Below, one piece after another: positions 35,780 to 50,193 of a stretch of DNA of 64,000 nucleotides (its first letter is position 1; every line of letters starts with the position of its first letter). Both the position numbers and the translations under genes were made by a program. The notes beneath the pieces were generated by a model. It worked only from the letters and a program-made list of their open reading frames with translations. It ran no database searches and was not told the origin of the DNA. This DNA comes from Phoebastria nigripes (taxonomy: Eukaryota; Chordata; Aves; Procellariiformes; Diomedeidae), in the NCBI GenBank assembly GCA_035582835.1, contig JAYKAV010002430.1, forward strand, positions 403,788 to 467,787, given 5' to 3'.

Positions 35780-37952
35780 CCAGAAGGAGTCTGAAAAAGC
35801 AAACCCAAAACAAGAGTCAGTGTTACTACTTCTAATGAATAACAGAAAAATTCCTATTTTAGTAAACAGAAACAGTCTTGGTGGATAAAGCACCTAGGAA
35901 ACATAAGGTTTGTACCTGAAGTCTATTGTGGGGAGNGGGAAAGGAAGGAAGAAGAAGAGTAGAAGTTCACTGGGTAAGTAGCTCCTGCCCACACACCAGT
36001 CCTTTCTACACTACCTATTATTTCCCAGTTCTTCCATGGTTTTTGGATGCAGAGGAACAACTTTGTCCTTAAATCTAGCACACTGCTACCCTTTAAGTGG
36101 TAAGTATTAACAGCTTCATTTGTTCTTTACCCTTTAGAGACATACAAGCCACACAAGTAAAGGCTGCACATTTAAGGTTTTCATTTCACATCACGAATAT
36201 TCAATGTCATTCCCAGACTCACTCTACAAAATAGCCAAAGTTGTAAAGAACTAGTTCTTATCTCAACAAACAATAGATTTAACAGTGAACTCTGTGTTTA
36301 ACCCATCTGTGCATAAACGTGTCTTTTTGAAACATGCCTACATCAACTGGATTCTCACCCAAAGAAGCACCAAGTACCGACCCCGAAATAAACAGGAACC
36401 ACAGACACCATTTTAATGCATACAAATCTAACTGGGATTTTGAAAGGGGTATTTTCTGTGCAGGTTGTATGCTTGTTCGGACCTTGCACTAACCCGCTCT
36501 TCCCCTTTTTGGGATTCAAGATTGTTTCAGTCATTCTTCTGTTCTTTTTTCAAGTGGTTTGGACCAAATACAGGCCCACTAGTAACTGGGATTGTAGGGC
36601 AGTCTCTCAGAATCACTGAATTGAGGATGCTAGAAAGAGCAAAAGGATTCAAAACCCTGCCTCGTTACAAGTTATTTTTCAAGCCATAGGGTATATTTCT
36701 ATAGAACATTATGTAAAGTCTCAGTTACAATAAAGCCCTTCAAAAGACATCATTTCACTACTTAGGCACTTCAAGTATGCCAGAATAAGTAACTTNTAAG
36801 ACTAAACTCATGTTATTCTTTTCAGAATCAAGTTTAACATTTAAGCTAGAAATTATGGTGAATATCCTGTAACAGGTTATTACTATTCTACAATTATTAA
36901 ATAATCTATTTAACAGCAGACATGTAGCACCATAGAATTAAAAGAGAGTCAAAGACAGTTGCCGCCTTTCAAATATGAAAGGCTCCCTACCGTCGGAGCC
37001 AACCGGCAACTGTGCAATTGCTGGCTGCCAATTGGGACAAGATCATAACAACTTTATTTGGGAAGCCAGACACTGGTCATATGAGCAAGTCTCTGGACGT
37101 ACAGCTGTCACTGCAAAAGCACTGCAAACAAGCTCTCACAGATGCTTCTGTAGGTTTAAAGTACGTTATCTTCTCTTAGCATGGTAAAAAGTTCAGTATT
37201 AAGAAATTAACTGAAGGCTAGCTTGGGGACAGGGGGGAATCCCTCAAGGGATATTAATTGCAAAAAAATACAAGATCTTGACTTCCAGTTCAAGAAATTC
37301 CTAAACCACAGATCATTAAAAGGGTTTCAGCATCACAACACGCTTGCCTTATTCTNTAAGCGGTTTGACCGCAACAAGAGGTGGGACACCAGGCTCAGGA
37401 GTCCTTCCATCTGAGCCAATACAGCTATTACCTTCTCAGTCAGAAAGTAAAAAGTAGATGCGAGGGTGCCAATACAGGTTGCATAGATCTTAAATGGAAT
37501 TGCGTAAGATCACAACTGGTTCAAATGACTTTAAAAGGTTGGGAGGTTTTTGGTTGGTTGTTTTTTGTTTTTTAAAGGGCTAGTTATGTGAAATGCAAAA
37601 CATGTCTTCCAAAGGAAAAAATATGCATACATTTATGAATCCAGATCATTCAAGGGTATTTTAGTAACTTATGTTACTAAAATGTAAAACTGCATTGTTA
37701 GTGTGTTACAGATTTAGACTCTGAATTTAGTTAAGCTGTTCTGTAACTTAAGAAAACATTAACACAGTGAATCTACCCTGTCATCAAAACAAGTATGGAA
37801 AAGCTGTATTTTAGGGATTAGCAATGAGTAAGAACCTACCTAAGGAAACAAAAATAGATGTAAGTCAAGATTAAAACTGATTATTGAAACCTAGGTTTTT
37901 CTGTTTGACAACTTAAAGCATGATTAAAAACAAGTGATTATGATCAACTCAC

Positions 37953-38141
37953 CCTTAGGTATGTTTGGTTCAGGAACAGTTGGGCTTGCTCACAAAGCGC
38001 TGTAACAGAAGTGGACTGTACTTCTTCAGGGCACAGACACAGTTGTATCCAGAAAACCAGCACTCTATAAGCCTTTATCGCNGGCAGTGAGTCATTACGA
38101 TTGACTCTGCTTTCACTTTTAGGAACTACGCTGAAGAGTCC
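37953..38141 (-). other. RSPRY1: Likely RSPRY1 5' untranslated exon
   Basis: On the minus strand a strong acceptor (CTCTGTCTTCAG) and a consensus donor (AAGG|GTGAGT) bracket 189 nt between the first coding exon and the CpG island. The exon itself is free of stops in one frame (63 codons). However, reading into the next exon at 35790 in that frame meets a TGA at once, so it is best read as untranslated leader. Not recognised from any known protein. Confidence 0.5.
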
Positions 38142-41100
38142 CTGAAGACAGAGGGAAAAGAAAGAACAATTCACTTGGAAACTGCCTCTGCCTCCTCCCT
38201 ACACCCGCCATGACATCAAGTCATGCTGCTATTTTCAGCCACGTTCAGCCTTTACAGGGGAAGTTCTCTCAAGACTTCAAAAACCAGTTTGCCACCTACT
38301 AGCTTGAGGACTAGACACAGCTACAGAAAACCCAATCTGTTTTTACAGCCTTGGTATTCCAGACACCATAGCAAGTGCAGAGCAGTGACCAACTCCACCC
38401 CTCAAATTACTGCTTACAGGAGGAAGAAGGGAAGCAATAATATCTGCTCCAAATCACCCTCCAGTAGAGTAGGGACAGCAGAAAATAAAAGCAAGTACAC
38501 TATAAAAGTTGAGTAGATAAAGGGAAAAGACAAACGACAGGATAAACTCCCCTTATTTAGTAAAGAGCCAAGTCTGACAGCATTCACTTGGCTGTTGCTT
38601 ACCATCACGTACAAGGAGTTCATTGTCAAGCCTCAAACATACCGAAAGGCTAAATAATTAGGAACATAAGGTAGAAGAAGAGATTGCTACAGATCCACCT
38701 CGCAAAACAGCTTGTCTGGACAGAGTACAAATGCACGAAGAGAGGTTCTGAAGTGCAAAGGAAAAGCTTTTTAAGAAAAGTCTTTTAAAACAGTGATGTA
38801 CTAGATTGCATTTGAGCTAGCATATTTTTCAAGGACAGCTTTACAACATCATAATGAACTGCAACTGTAGCATTAGGTTGCTGGTAGCCATCCCAACTCC
38901 CTCACTCTCACTGCTGAAGTAAAGAGGATGGAGACATCAAACTTCAGTTCAGGTCAGCTGCAGGATGGAACAGGGAAATAGAGTAGAGAAGGGAGATGCA
39001 AGTGATGAGCGTGATCAATTCTGCTTCTGTCCAAACTCGGAGACCCCAGTGACACAACCAATACACAAAACCAAAAGCATTTTGCACATCATGAAAGATG
39101 AAATGTATTATTGTTTCAGTAAGAGGTAACAATCTCTGCATACGGAGATAGAAAGAAATTTTAAAATTTAACTTCAAGCCTAATTTTTGCAAATCCCTGC
39201 TCTCAACACAACCTGGACACAAGAATATGGTTTTTTAATTCCAAAAATACTTAACAGTCTACTTGCAAATATTGTGGGAATAAAAGAAGAAAGGTTTTTT
39301 TTTTTTTAAGACTTTGTCTAAAAGAAGGAAAAAAATTCAAGGAGCAAAACAAGAATATCACAACAGCAGTATCAAGATAGGCCAAGATAAGCCTCTTGTC
39401 CTACCTGGCAGCAGACACTTAAAGCCAGGCATAACAGCAAGCATACGATAACAGACAAATAGGCTCTTTCCTAGTGCACTCACCCGAGAGCCAATAGCTC
39501 AGTCTCCTGAGACAAAGGCCACATGTTTGTTTTGCTGTTAAAACACAGCTAAGGAAGAGAACTAATCTTTCATAATCCATTTAAATTCTTTTTCAGTAGT
39601 TACACGGCTCAGTGTCTCTGCAACTGCTTTTAAAATTTAGCAGTCTTCCANTTTTTAACCAAAGTGTATTAGTTTTCTTAAAAATTATGCTATTGGAGAA
39701 TTTAGTGTGGTTTGTGACTTTTGCCTTTCATGTTTTAATATCACATCAAAACACTCTTTCTATTTGGGTTACCAAATATGTTATGAGCTAACGGCTAAGA
39801 TACACCTNAGCACCAGCACAAGAGTAAGAACAAGCTTCCCTGGAACACCACTGGAAGAGAAACCTATTGCCTCCTGTCAGGGCTACAATGACATCGCACA
39901 AACACCATTTTCTTAAACAATTAGTGCAAGTTAAAGTAGATCTGAAAGTCTTCAGATGAAGCAACAGTGTGTGAAAATACCAGCAAGAGGTAAGCTACAG
40001 GATAGAAAGAAAACAGGTTCTCCATGTTAAAAGCTGTGACCGCTTTCCCCGTGATTAGCTTGATTTTGTGACATTCAGATACACTGCAGTGCTAGAAAGC
40101 CCCATCCCATCAGTTTTGCACTTGCCCGAGGAATATTCTTTAGCAAATTTAGAAAGCGATAACAAGACTACGAAAGCTGTTCACAACAGCAGCCAGATTT
40201 ATAAAAGTGATAACACTTTTATTTTACTTTGAAATGGTATTTTAATAAAAGCTTGACCCCATGTTTTTAAGTGCAAGAAACGTTAAAGGCAGCAGCCAGT
40301 ACCTGCTTTTCAACAGGCAGGGTCATCCATTCACTCGGAATACAGACCATCAGATGTTACTTTGGGATGCAGGACTATGAAGTTGCACGTTTTCCCCTAA
40401 ACAAAGCACCAGGCTCAGACGCCGTTTGAGCTGGACACCTCCCCTGCACAGGAGAAAAGCAGCTGCCGGGCAGCGCCGGAGCCCNGCCAGCAGCAGCCTC
40501 CCGTGCCCCCGCACACCTCCGCCGGCCCTCGGGACCACCCCTGCTCCAGCAAAACAGCTGCTCTCCTCGCAGGATCAAGCACACACATGGATGCACGAAG
40601 GAGCTGCAAGCTGCACAGGCTGACCAACCTGCCACAGCTGGAAGTCCAAGTCGGGGTGGGGCAGAAAAAAATAATCATCAGCCATTGAAATGAATGCTAT
40701 TTGAGTGGATTTGCACCTGCCTGGCAGCATGGATGCCCAGCCTACTTGAGAGAGGCCTCCTCTCGATCATCCGACAGAGCACACCAATGGAGAAGTCAGC
40801 TCCAAGTGGCATTAGGCTCATTTTCTCTGCAAGACGTAGCCCAAGAGTCAGTGATTCATCCCCTCAAATATTCGGTTACAGCCAACCATAATACTGCCTC
40901 ATGATGGAAAATGCCTCTCCTTTCCATGAAACGGAGTGCATTGCCAAGCAAACAAAAAAACCTCATACACTTAAATGAGTAGAGAGGGTTTCAGCTACTA
41001 GAACCACTTTTCCAGCTTCTGCCACTGTTACAAGAGTAAGACCATCGATTTCTCCTCTCAAGAGCAGCCTAACACGGGAGCTCAGTCAGCAAACCACACA

Positions 41101-44100
41101 GTAAAGNTGACAGCTTTTCAAACGCAAAACTGAGAGTTTTGGGCAGCAGTTTCCTATTAAGGAGATAAAATAATTAGAAATATTTCCTCAGCATTTCTTT
41201 CCCAAAGAAATGATGCTCCTAAAAAGGAAGAGATGGAAATACTTGTGATGCCGGTTGGATGAAAAGTTCAAACTACCATGAGAAGGAAACACAGCTATGA
41301 ATCGCTGCAAGATAATCAACTTCAATACAGGAATAAGAGGGGGAAGAGGCCTGTTTGCAACTACAAGCTTTTATAACTTGGAGAGGATAGCAGCTTTGAA
41401 ATGATCGGGGTAGGTGATAAAACCAAGAATTTCCAGTAAATTAAATACAATTGTAACATGAAATTGAGACTTTCTCAGGAGATCACATTGAGATCTGAGG
41501 TCAACCTCTCAACTGTAAGAGTTGTGCAACTAAAGAGAAAGAGCTACTTGGCGTCCAGTGTAGCTAACACGCCGCGCACGCAAGAAGCGGACCACAGGCT
41601 CCAGGAGTAAATGCCATGCTGGTTCTTTTGCATGTAGTAACCAAACATCATATTGTGTAATCTGAAGCAAACCCCTAATTCAATTCTATTTTCTTTAAAA
41701 ATATCCCGGAGAGTTAAGACTAGTGTCAAAACTCAATGGGAAACAGCATTTACTGGCATGCAGTGCGTCACCATCTGCAGGACAAAGCCACTGTCACAGT
41801 CGTTTGCTTTCTTGCTGTACTAAGAGCACCCTAAACCGAAAGCAGACTGACCTCGAGCGCGCCTGTTTCACAGAAAGAGACTGATCACCTCTCAAAAACT
41901 TTCTAGCTTCTGCCCAAGTGCTCGTCAGTGAAAACCCCCAGGGTCNTGCAGGGCTTACACAAAAAATTGTGCTACAACCCTGCAGTCTTCTCTAGGTAAT
42001 TCTAGCTTTGTCAGAAACACGGAGTAGTTGAAGGATCTGATCTCTTGTTCGACTTGATGTGATAATAGTCAAAGGAGAAAGAAGCAGCAGATACTAACTA
42101 CCACCACAGTAGTTTCTTTTTCTGTAGACTCACTATGAAAGTCAGATTTTACAGTCACCTGTACATTGGACTACTTCGTCTTTTTACTTCCCTTAAATCC
42201 GTTTTTAAGCTGGTACAGGAACGCTAAAATTGCAACATGGATTTAAAGTGAACTCCACTGTCTCACTTAAACTAGTGTCTCCAAAGTAGGCCTGGTAAAG
42301 AGACACTCCTGCCCTGCCCAGGTTTTCCCTTACCTCTGGATAAGGAGAGACCACTGCCCAGGGCTCCTCAAGCATCACAGACTGTTCTGCTACACCACCT
42401 CCTAGCTTCCTCCATCTCAGAGGTCATAACTTCTCATCTCACAATCATTTAGGTGGAACTGTCCTTTGTACCACGGCCTTCAGAAAATCTCATCTTCGCT
42501 TTAACGCTTTGAATGTCTAAACCGCCCATTCAACGTCCATATCAATCATGCAGAACATGACTTCTTGGTTCCCTTCTCCCCAAACTGTAGACTCCCCAAA
42601 ACGTAGGTCATTACATTTCTTTTCAGAGACAAAGCTACGCTTTGAGGCAGATGAATATACATCCGAGATAATGATCTTTTAAAAAAGATAGTGGTATCTG
42701 ACAGCTCTGGGGAAGTTGAACAAGACTTGCCTCCAGCAAGCTGACGTGGCAGAGCTGTACAAGCTCAGCAGTTGCCCAAGGAGCAGAGTATAATGTACTG
42801 CTTCACAAGTGGCAGGAAGATAAGGATAACACCCTGCAGATGGAAGGGAACACTAATCCTACAAACTGAAGGGATACAAGCACATGAAATAAAATTGATT
42901 AGCTATACCACATTAAGTTTTGGCACATTCATTTGGAGGCTTATAAATGAATCCTTCAGTTAAAGTTAATCTTCCTTGCTGCCCTGAAAGTTACAGACAT
43001 TATCAACAATAAATGAATTTGCTAAATTTTGACAAAAATGTTCATATCAGGATTCAAAATTTAAAAAAAGACCAAGAAATTCCAGAACAGACAGTGCTGG
43101 GAGGAAAGTGTGGACTCTTTGGGTACCAAGCAGAGGTGCAGAATTGCAAAGAAACAACACAAAAAACCCAATGCATTTTTTCTTAAGCTTTTTCTAGTAA
43201 ATTTAATAATAGTCCATTTCAGAAAGGATAAGGCTTTACCTATATTACTATCCAGAAACTGACAAAAAAGTTCTCTTAAATTATGGGGAGATCAACTCAC
43301 TGTAGTAAACTGCAATAATACATACTTAGTTTAAAGCACCTCATACATTACTACAGAAGCATTTTGAGGGACAAATCAAGAGACGGAGCAGCTCAGTCAG
43401 TCACATAGTGCAGTCCTGCCACAGGAACTAGATCTGGGGCTAGCACAGAGGCCTCTGAGTAATCACACCATGGGCTATGGAAAGATGCTACGAGCAGGGA
43501 CTGCTGGACGCAGGGGCAGATTCTCGTCAGCAAACCACTGCCTTTGTGTAACAGAGCCAAAAATGGTGAAATCCCAGAGTTGTGCTGTTTCTTGTCTGTA
43601 AACTAATCTTGGTGCTTTTTTTTCTCCTAAATCAAAGCTGAGGCTCATTTTCAAAGGAAGGTTAGGTACAGAACTACTCTGTAGAAGGCAGAACAGTAGA
43701 CCACAGAAATAAGCCCAGCTAGACGGCATGACTAAGCTATTACGAATGCATAAAATACACTGAAAACAGTTTTGGATGTGTGAAAGATTTTGATAACATT
43801 GCTGAAAAATTCAGTGATGCCTCAGTTGGAAGCTTGCGTTGTCGGCTGTCTGACAACTGCCTCAGAGAGCAGAGCACAGAGCAGACAATGTCTAGACCCT
43901 CCTATTCTCAGCCTCACCGAATTTGTCACTTTATGACACTGGTTATCATCTCAAACATGAAAAAACCTAACAGCGCAACAGGAAACAGGGTGAAGAAACT
44001 TCCACTTCTTGTTAATTCAAGCAGCATCGGAGGATGGCCCGATCTTTCGGTGCCAGTAGCTGAGAGCCAGTTTTGTGACCTTCCTCGCCAACCATGGAAA

Positions 44101-47100
44101 GCCAGCAGCTCTTTCTTTACAAGCCTAAGTTCGGGACTGCACCGGCAGAGCAGGAGACGTCCTTCTGATTCTCTTTCCTCCTGTAACTGGATACAGCGAC
44201 AGCTGCTCAAAAGACTGCCGTCTGAGTCAAATATAACATGTAGGTCACTAGGTTAGCAAACCTGCCTCAGAAGCACTCAGGGGAAGCGTNATCCCTGATC
44301 TGGCACTTCCAGAACTGAAGTCTACAGAACTTTATGCACAGCTCTGGGCAGGTCACTGGAACCCCTTATCTCACCTATTAAAAAGAAAAACAAAAAAACC
44401 CACACAAGAACCCAGCTTCGTTTCTCCCCATTTGTCTCTTCAGTTTCTGCCCCGAGGACCTTTTCTCTCTGCCCCACTACAAGTCTACCCTGAAAGCACG
44501 CTGCAGAAGAGATCCTGATGTTGAGTAGGTGACCAGGTGTAACACAAGTGCTTCTGTCAGCAGCAGAGCCAGTGACTCCAGGTCTCACAGGTATCCTGCT
44601 CCTACCACTGAGCTGTGGTATTTTTTTTATAGTGTTTTAAGGCCTCCACCTGCATGAAGAAACTCAGAGGAAGTTGGTCAATGGGTTTCAGAGCTCCCGT
44701 GGCCGAGAAGAGGAAGGGGACTGACTGCCCAAAAGACGACTCGGACAAGCGCACGTGGGTTAGTAAGTGGGCCAAAGACAAGCATGTACATGTTTCACAA
44801 GGCAGTCTAAAAGTGGTTTAAACAAAAGCGCGCACCCATTTTAGTTTGTTATGGCTGCATATCAAAAAAGGCAGAAAGCTCAAAAACAATTTAAGAAGCT
44901 CTCAAAACCTGTAATGATATCAGGAACACAAAGTCACAGTCATCTGGGGCTTCTCCTAAATAACTTTGTAAGGAATGTCAGGAAAATTAAGATTAAACTG
45001 TTTTAATAATTATATTTAGATATTATTTCACCAAATGTACCAGAGGGGTAAAGCTCTAAAGAGAAAAAAAACTCACCCATTGTTCAATTTCTTTTAAAGT
45101 CTTTCACTCCTGGACTGATACATTGACCAGAGTTTGAGTGCAAACACACACATCATTCTTCATTCATCATTGGGTGAATGTTTTTAAAAGCAGTGAAGAA
45201 CTCTAAGCTTTCTCCATGCCATCAGGCAGCCTTGCTTTTAGAAAAAAAGATCATCGGCGTATCTGTTGGATTTTCTTNTTCAATATCACTTTCTAGCACG
45301 TCCCACTGTCTACAGGAAGGTATAAAATACACACGAATGGCACAGCCTTCTGGCATGTAGTTCACCAACTGTCCTCTAACCTATGATTCCAGCTATATTA
45401 ATATCAGTTTGTGCACATGCACTGAAGCAAGCAATCCAAAAAGCCACACCAATACTTCAAATCAAAATGTCCTCAACTCTGGTCCTTCTCATGTCCAGCA
45501 AAACACTCAGCTATTCAGAAACTTAAAGCAGAAGTGAAGCACTTCCTATAGCAAAAAAGCCTTAGAAAGGGAGAAAAATAACTACAGTTGCAAGTGTTTT
45601 GCATGCTTAGAAACCACTACTCCAAGGAAAAGGATGGATTTCTTGTCACTGATCATGGTGACTCGCTGAACCCCCATTAATAAACATACATTAATAAATG
45701 ACGAGCATTACCTCAGCCCAGACTTCGAGCCAGCAAGTATCCCTACCGAATGGGCAAAACCTACCAAATACACAAAGTTCCCATGGCAGAGTTGGGTAAA
45801 CGTCTAAAGCACAACCTTGGCCACAATAGTGGTAGATCAAGGTACCAGATCGTTACAAGCATAGCTGAAGAGAGATCATGATGCATTGGTCAGTCACACA
45901 ACCTCATGAGTCATGCGTGAACATTTGACTTATATTAGACCTCAGCGACATGATGAAGAATAGAAAAGGAAATAAAGATCATGCTGGCACAGCCACTGCC
46001 ATGCCATGCCAACTTTACAGTCACCGCATACAAACCAGGAACGAAGAACAAAATATATTGTCAGGACACAAGGAAACGCAAAGCACAAAATGACACAACA
46101 CAGTTCTGATGAGATACTTGAAGACAATGAATGCCAGCACAGCACCTCTGCTTTAAAGCAAGGAATAGATTCAAAGTCTACTGAGCAATCATAAGCTCGG
46201 GGGGGGGGGGGGAGACAACACACCAGAAAACCAGACAAATAGTTTAAAATGCTGAACACAACGTATTGACAATGGAGCAGAATGGGACGAACTTCATCAC
46301 ATTAGCTTGCCCTCAATTTCCTACAAGGGGATAGCATTTTAACTTGCTGCCTCTGCGTCGAGAGGGAAACCTAACAGTGCACATGACGAGCTCTGCTCCA
46401 TTTTGTGAGGATACCACCACGTTATCTAAGTGACTTAAAGAGACCAATGAGAGACATTTCAAAATACCATACGTTATCAGCTGGGCAAGATATTGATGTG
46501 AAAGGAAATTTGAACAAAGAAGCCTAAAGAGTAACAGGCCAGTAAGTGTTCCATGACAAATTGCCACCTTTATCACTAACTTATTGTTTAGGCTAGTAAA
46601 TATCTCCCTTCTATTCCTTAATTTTAACAAACAAGCAAAAAGCTTGAGGGAAATGGACTTTGATATCACCTGACAGGCAGAGTATGAGAGATGTCCTACT
46701 GTATAGGAGGGAACCAAAATATTGTAAGTAATCTATTTCAGCCCATCCATGAGGCTCAGAGCGAATGAAACATGCTGAGAGCCAAGACCTCCGATGTGAA
46801 AATACTGAAAACGTACGAAGGAAGAGTGCTGAGAAGTTGTGCAGAAAACCATCACGTTCCTTCTAAGAGAAAAAACAAGCATTAAGAAAAGCACAGAACA
46901 AGATAACAGTGAGATTAAGGGAGCCACTGAGTGATCACTGAATTACAAGGCCAGAGAGTAGGATACCAGAGTGGGTAACATGAAGCGTTGCNGTCGAGCT
47001 CCATGTATAGGAGGCTGAAGGTAAACAAAAAGGAAAATTACAAGACTTCAAGGAAACCAATAACCCCACCTACCCGGAAGCACACACCGATATCCCAGCT

Positions 47101-49695
47101 GAAGATAAGGCAGGCATGTGGACTAGCTGAATTAGATGTATCAGCAATCTAAGAGNAGGTAAATAACCGACACTAAACTAACAAACAATCAGCAATAGCA
47201 AGAGTAACAACAAGAGCTGTGCACAATGTGTAACACTGCATCAAAATATCCTGGCGGAGCTTCCTACACAAGTGGTGGACAGCAGATGCTGAAAACTTTT
47301 GGGGTTAGCAGGAACCTCGAGAGAGTGTTTGGATGAAAAGGGGAGAGACAAGGCGAAGCGATCACGTAACTACAGTTGTGCTTCACGCATCTGAAAAAGA
47401 ACACACCAGGAGAAATACACAACCTATTAGACCAGACATATAAATGAGAACAAANAGCAGTAACAGCGATGTCCTAAAGGAAGAGACACAGGAACAGGTG
47501 CCAGCAGGAGAAAGGACCTCTTTTGCTGAGTGGGCTTTGGCAGAGGAGAACAAAGACATATGCAAAAGCACTTGCAGAAGAACGGGCCAGATTTAGATCA
47601 GAGCAAAGAACAGATCAATTCTTTGCATTTGGATAAATGCAAAAGAAAAATACATTTAACAGCATCCTAGACTCTTAAAATGATATGACAAGTTTTGAGA
47701 ATGCACAGTCCTCCAGAAATCCACAGCCAAATACAGGAGTCCAAGAGGAGACAAGATGTGAGGGAATATTTCAGATGGCTCACAGGTGATGAGAACTGTT
47801 AAGAGAGTTGTATAGTTTAGCAGGGAAATAGCAAAGGTTTAAATACTGAGAAGTAAACAGGGGAAGAGTCACAGTACACAAATGTATGTAGGTCTCCACA
47901 TGACAATAACCTCATAGCACTGGTGGATGGACAGAAAATTATGAGTGAAGCAGAAGAACTGAACTGAGGACCAGCATGAGGAAAAAAAAAAAAAACAACC
48001 TACCACCAAAACATATAAATGCATTCACTGCAAGACAAAGGACAGAAAAATTAAAAACCTGAGGCAAAGCTAGTGCTAAGTGGAAAAAAAATCTCTTGCT
48101 TATGTTGAAGAAAACAAATACTGACACAGACATAAAAGGAAAAAAACACCAAACACATCAGCATTCAGGAAACAATGCAGTATCTAGAAGGCTGAATAAA
48201 TTTACAAGAGAAAAGGCAGCTCTGATGTCCATACTTCCCCATAGACCAAAGTTCCACTGCGTGAGAAACACTGATAAACACAGGCCAAGCACCAAAATGA
48301 ACTTGGGCGCGGGGTGGATACCGAGAGATTCAGAGCAAGATTTTGCAATGACAAAACAGAAAATGAAAACCAAGAAGACTACAGCCATTCTTGGGACCTA
48401 CATTAAGACTCTACCCAGAAGGGACACCGTACCTACCGCTGCACAACAGAAGATAAGAAATAGCAATATTAAAAAAAAAAAAGGGAAAAATGAAGGCATG
48501 CAAGATAGAAGCAGTGATCAGCCGGACAGAATCACAGGGCTTAAGAGAAATGCATGCTTGGTATCGGCATAATACAAGCAGTGAAGAGACCTGCTTTATA
48601 AGCACTGAACTAAGAGAGCAAAGCAGTACCCTGGTGTTACCACACTACTAGGAAAGGTGCCACTGCCTAATCTATTGCCCAAGTATGCAAAAGAAAAGAT
48701 CTAGATAAATAATTGCACTTGCTAGCTCACTCCACATCTTCATATTTTCTCTGTAAAAGAGAAAAAAACTTGCTCTGCAGAAATATTTTTACATTGAGAG
48801 TGGTAAATAGTTTTCAGGCTTCTGACTTTTTACATTAATATAAAAATATTCGAGGGCTCAACAAAATTCTTCTGAGTGTTTCCGAGCTCCCACGAGGTCC
48901 CAGAGCAGCACGTCATCTTGTCCCCTGCACAATAAACCCAACCCGCACTCAACCGCTGTAGCAAAGCCCTTGTTTTGCAAGTCATACAAGTACCGGGAAG
49001 GTCTCCCAGCACCCGGGAGGCGCCGTTAAAGGGCTGTAACACCTCACCGCGCCGAACAGCAGCAGACTTGGGGTGCCCCCTTCCACCAAACCCCCGTTTC
49101 ATTCAACTTTTGCCGCNTTCTTTTGCGAGCTCCTAACTTTACACCTGAGCCCGGTTCTCACCGGCCTCCATGAGCAGCACCGGGAGCACCCAGCGTGCCA
49201 GCAGCCCCGGCCGGGCACAAGGCAAGCGGGGCTGGACCGCGGCCACCCGCCTTTTTTCGCTGGTCGCCCTCCCCAGGGGGGCGCGGGTGACCCCGGCGAG
49301 GTTGCGCGCTCCCCCAAAAGCCAGGGCAGCACCTGCGTAAACAAGGAGCGCGGGCCGCTGCCTCGGGCCNGCGGGGCTGCGCTGGCCCGGCCCCGCGCCC
49401 CGCAGCCGGGCGGCCTGCCGGCCCTCGCCCCCAGCGGGACCCTGCCCCGGCGGCACGCGTGGCTCCCGGGGAAGNGGAGGCTGGGGTGGGGGTGAGCACC
49501 GCGCCTTCCCCTCATTGACCCACGCCCGGCCTCGGCAGGCACCGGGCCCACCGCCGCCACCAGAGCCCAGCCCAGCGCTGCCCCTTCCCCTCAGCACCAG
49601 CCCGGTGTCCGCCCCGCTCCACCTCAGCCCCGCGGCGTCCGCGCCGCCGCCGCCGCCGCCCGCCCGAGGGCGGTGCCCGCCCCGCCCTACCTCAC
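38142..49695 (-). other. RSPRY1: RSPRY1 first-intron region
   Basis: About 11.5 kb separates the inferred leader exon at 38.0 kb from the CpG island. It holds a GC-richer patch at about 40.4-40.6 kb, a G14 run at 46199-46212, and otherwise ordinary unique-looking sequence. Additional untranslated exons may be hidden. No coding exon or recognisable transposon was found. Confidence 0.55.
46199..46212. repeat. G14 homopolymer
   Basis: Fourteen consecutive G on the plus strand in the RSPRY1 first intron. Confidence 0.9.
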
Positions 49696-49800
49696 CTCAG
49701 CCCCACCGGGAACGCCGCGGGGCCCGCGCCCCTCCGCCCCGGCCCGGCCCGGCAGCGCCGCTCCTTTGTGCCGCGGCGGCGCACGGCGGAAAGATGGAGG
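49696..49800 (-). other. RSPRY1: Possible RSPRY1 noncoding exon 1
   Basis: The minus strand has a GGGGCTGAG|GTGAGG donor whose exon would end at 49696, within the CpG island. The transcription start is a guess placed around 49.8 kb. Other donors are possible in such GC-rich sequence. Confidence 0.3.
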
Positions 49801-50129
49801 CCACACACCGACCGGCCCCGCCCCGCCCCGCCTGGCCCCGCCCCCCGCCGTCTCCCGGGCGACCCGCCCCGCCCATGGCCCCCGCCCCGGCCCGAGCGCT
49901 TCGCCCAATCGCGGCGCGGGGCCGCCCTGACGTCGCCTGGCAGCCAATCCTCCCGCCCGCCCGCCGTGCGCGCGGCCGTTCCGCGCGCGCCTCTGCCTTC
50001 CGTAAGAGCAGCGGGGATTGGCTACCGGGAGGGAGGGTCCGCCTAAGGAAGAGCTCACTCGGTTGGCTCTTGCGGGCGGAAGGGGCGGGGAGACCGGCGG
50101 CGGCGAACGAACCGGGGCGGGCCTGCGAG

Positions 50130-50193
50130 AGGGGATCAATGGCGGCGCTCTGGGCCGGGCTGCGCCTCTCGCTGTAACGGGCCGGCGGCTGCG
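50130..50193 (+). other. PSME3IP1: Possible PSME3IP1 noncoding exon 1
   Basis: Downstream of the CCAAT/CRE cluster, a stretch containing the YY1-like aatggcggcg motif runs to a GCTGCG|GTACGT donor. YY1-type motifs often sit at such starts. The coding ATG is about 3 kb further on, so an untranslated first exon here is required, but its exact edges are inferred. Confidence 0.35.

Noticed and set aside
43780..44256. A 158-codon plus-strand open frame in the RSPRY1 first intron
   Set aside because: There is no recognisable domain, no splice or promoter context, and the length is within chance for 64 kb. I could not exclude a lineage-specific transcript, but nothing supports one.
48096..48572. 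A 158-codon lysine/threonine-rich plus-strand open frame
   Set aside because: It comes from A-rich intron sequence, and the composition explains the lack of stops.
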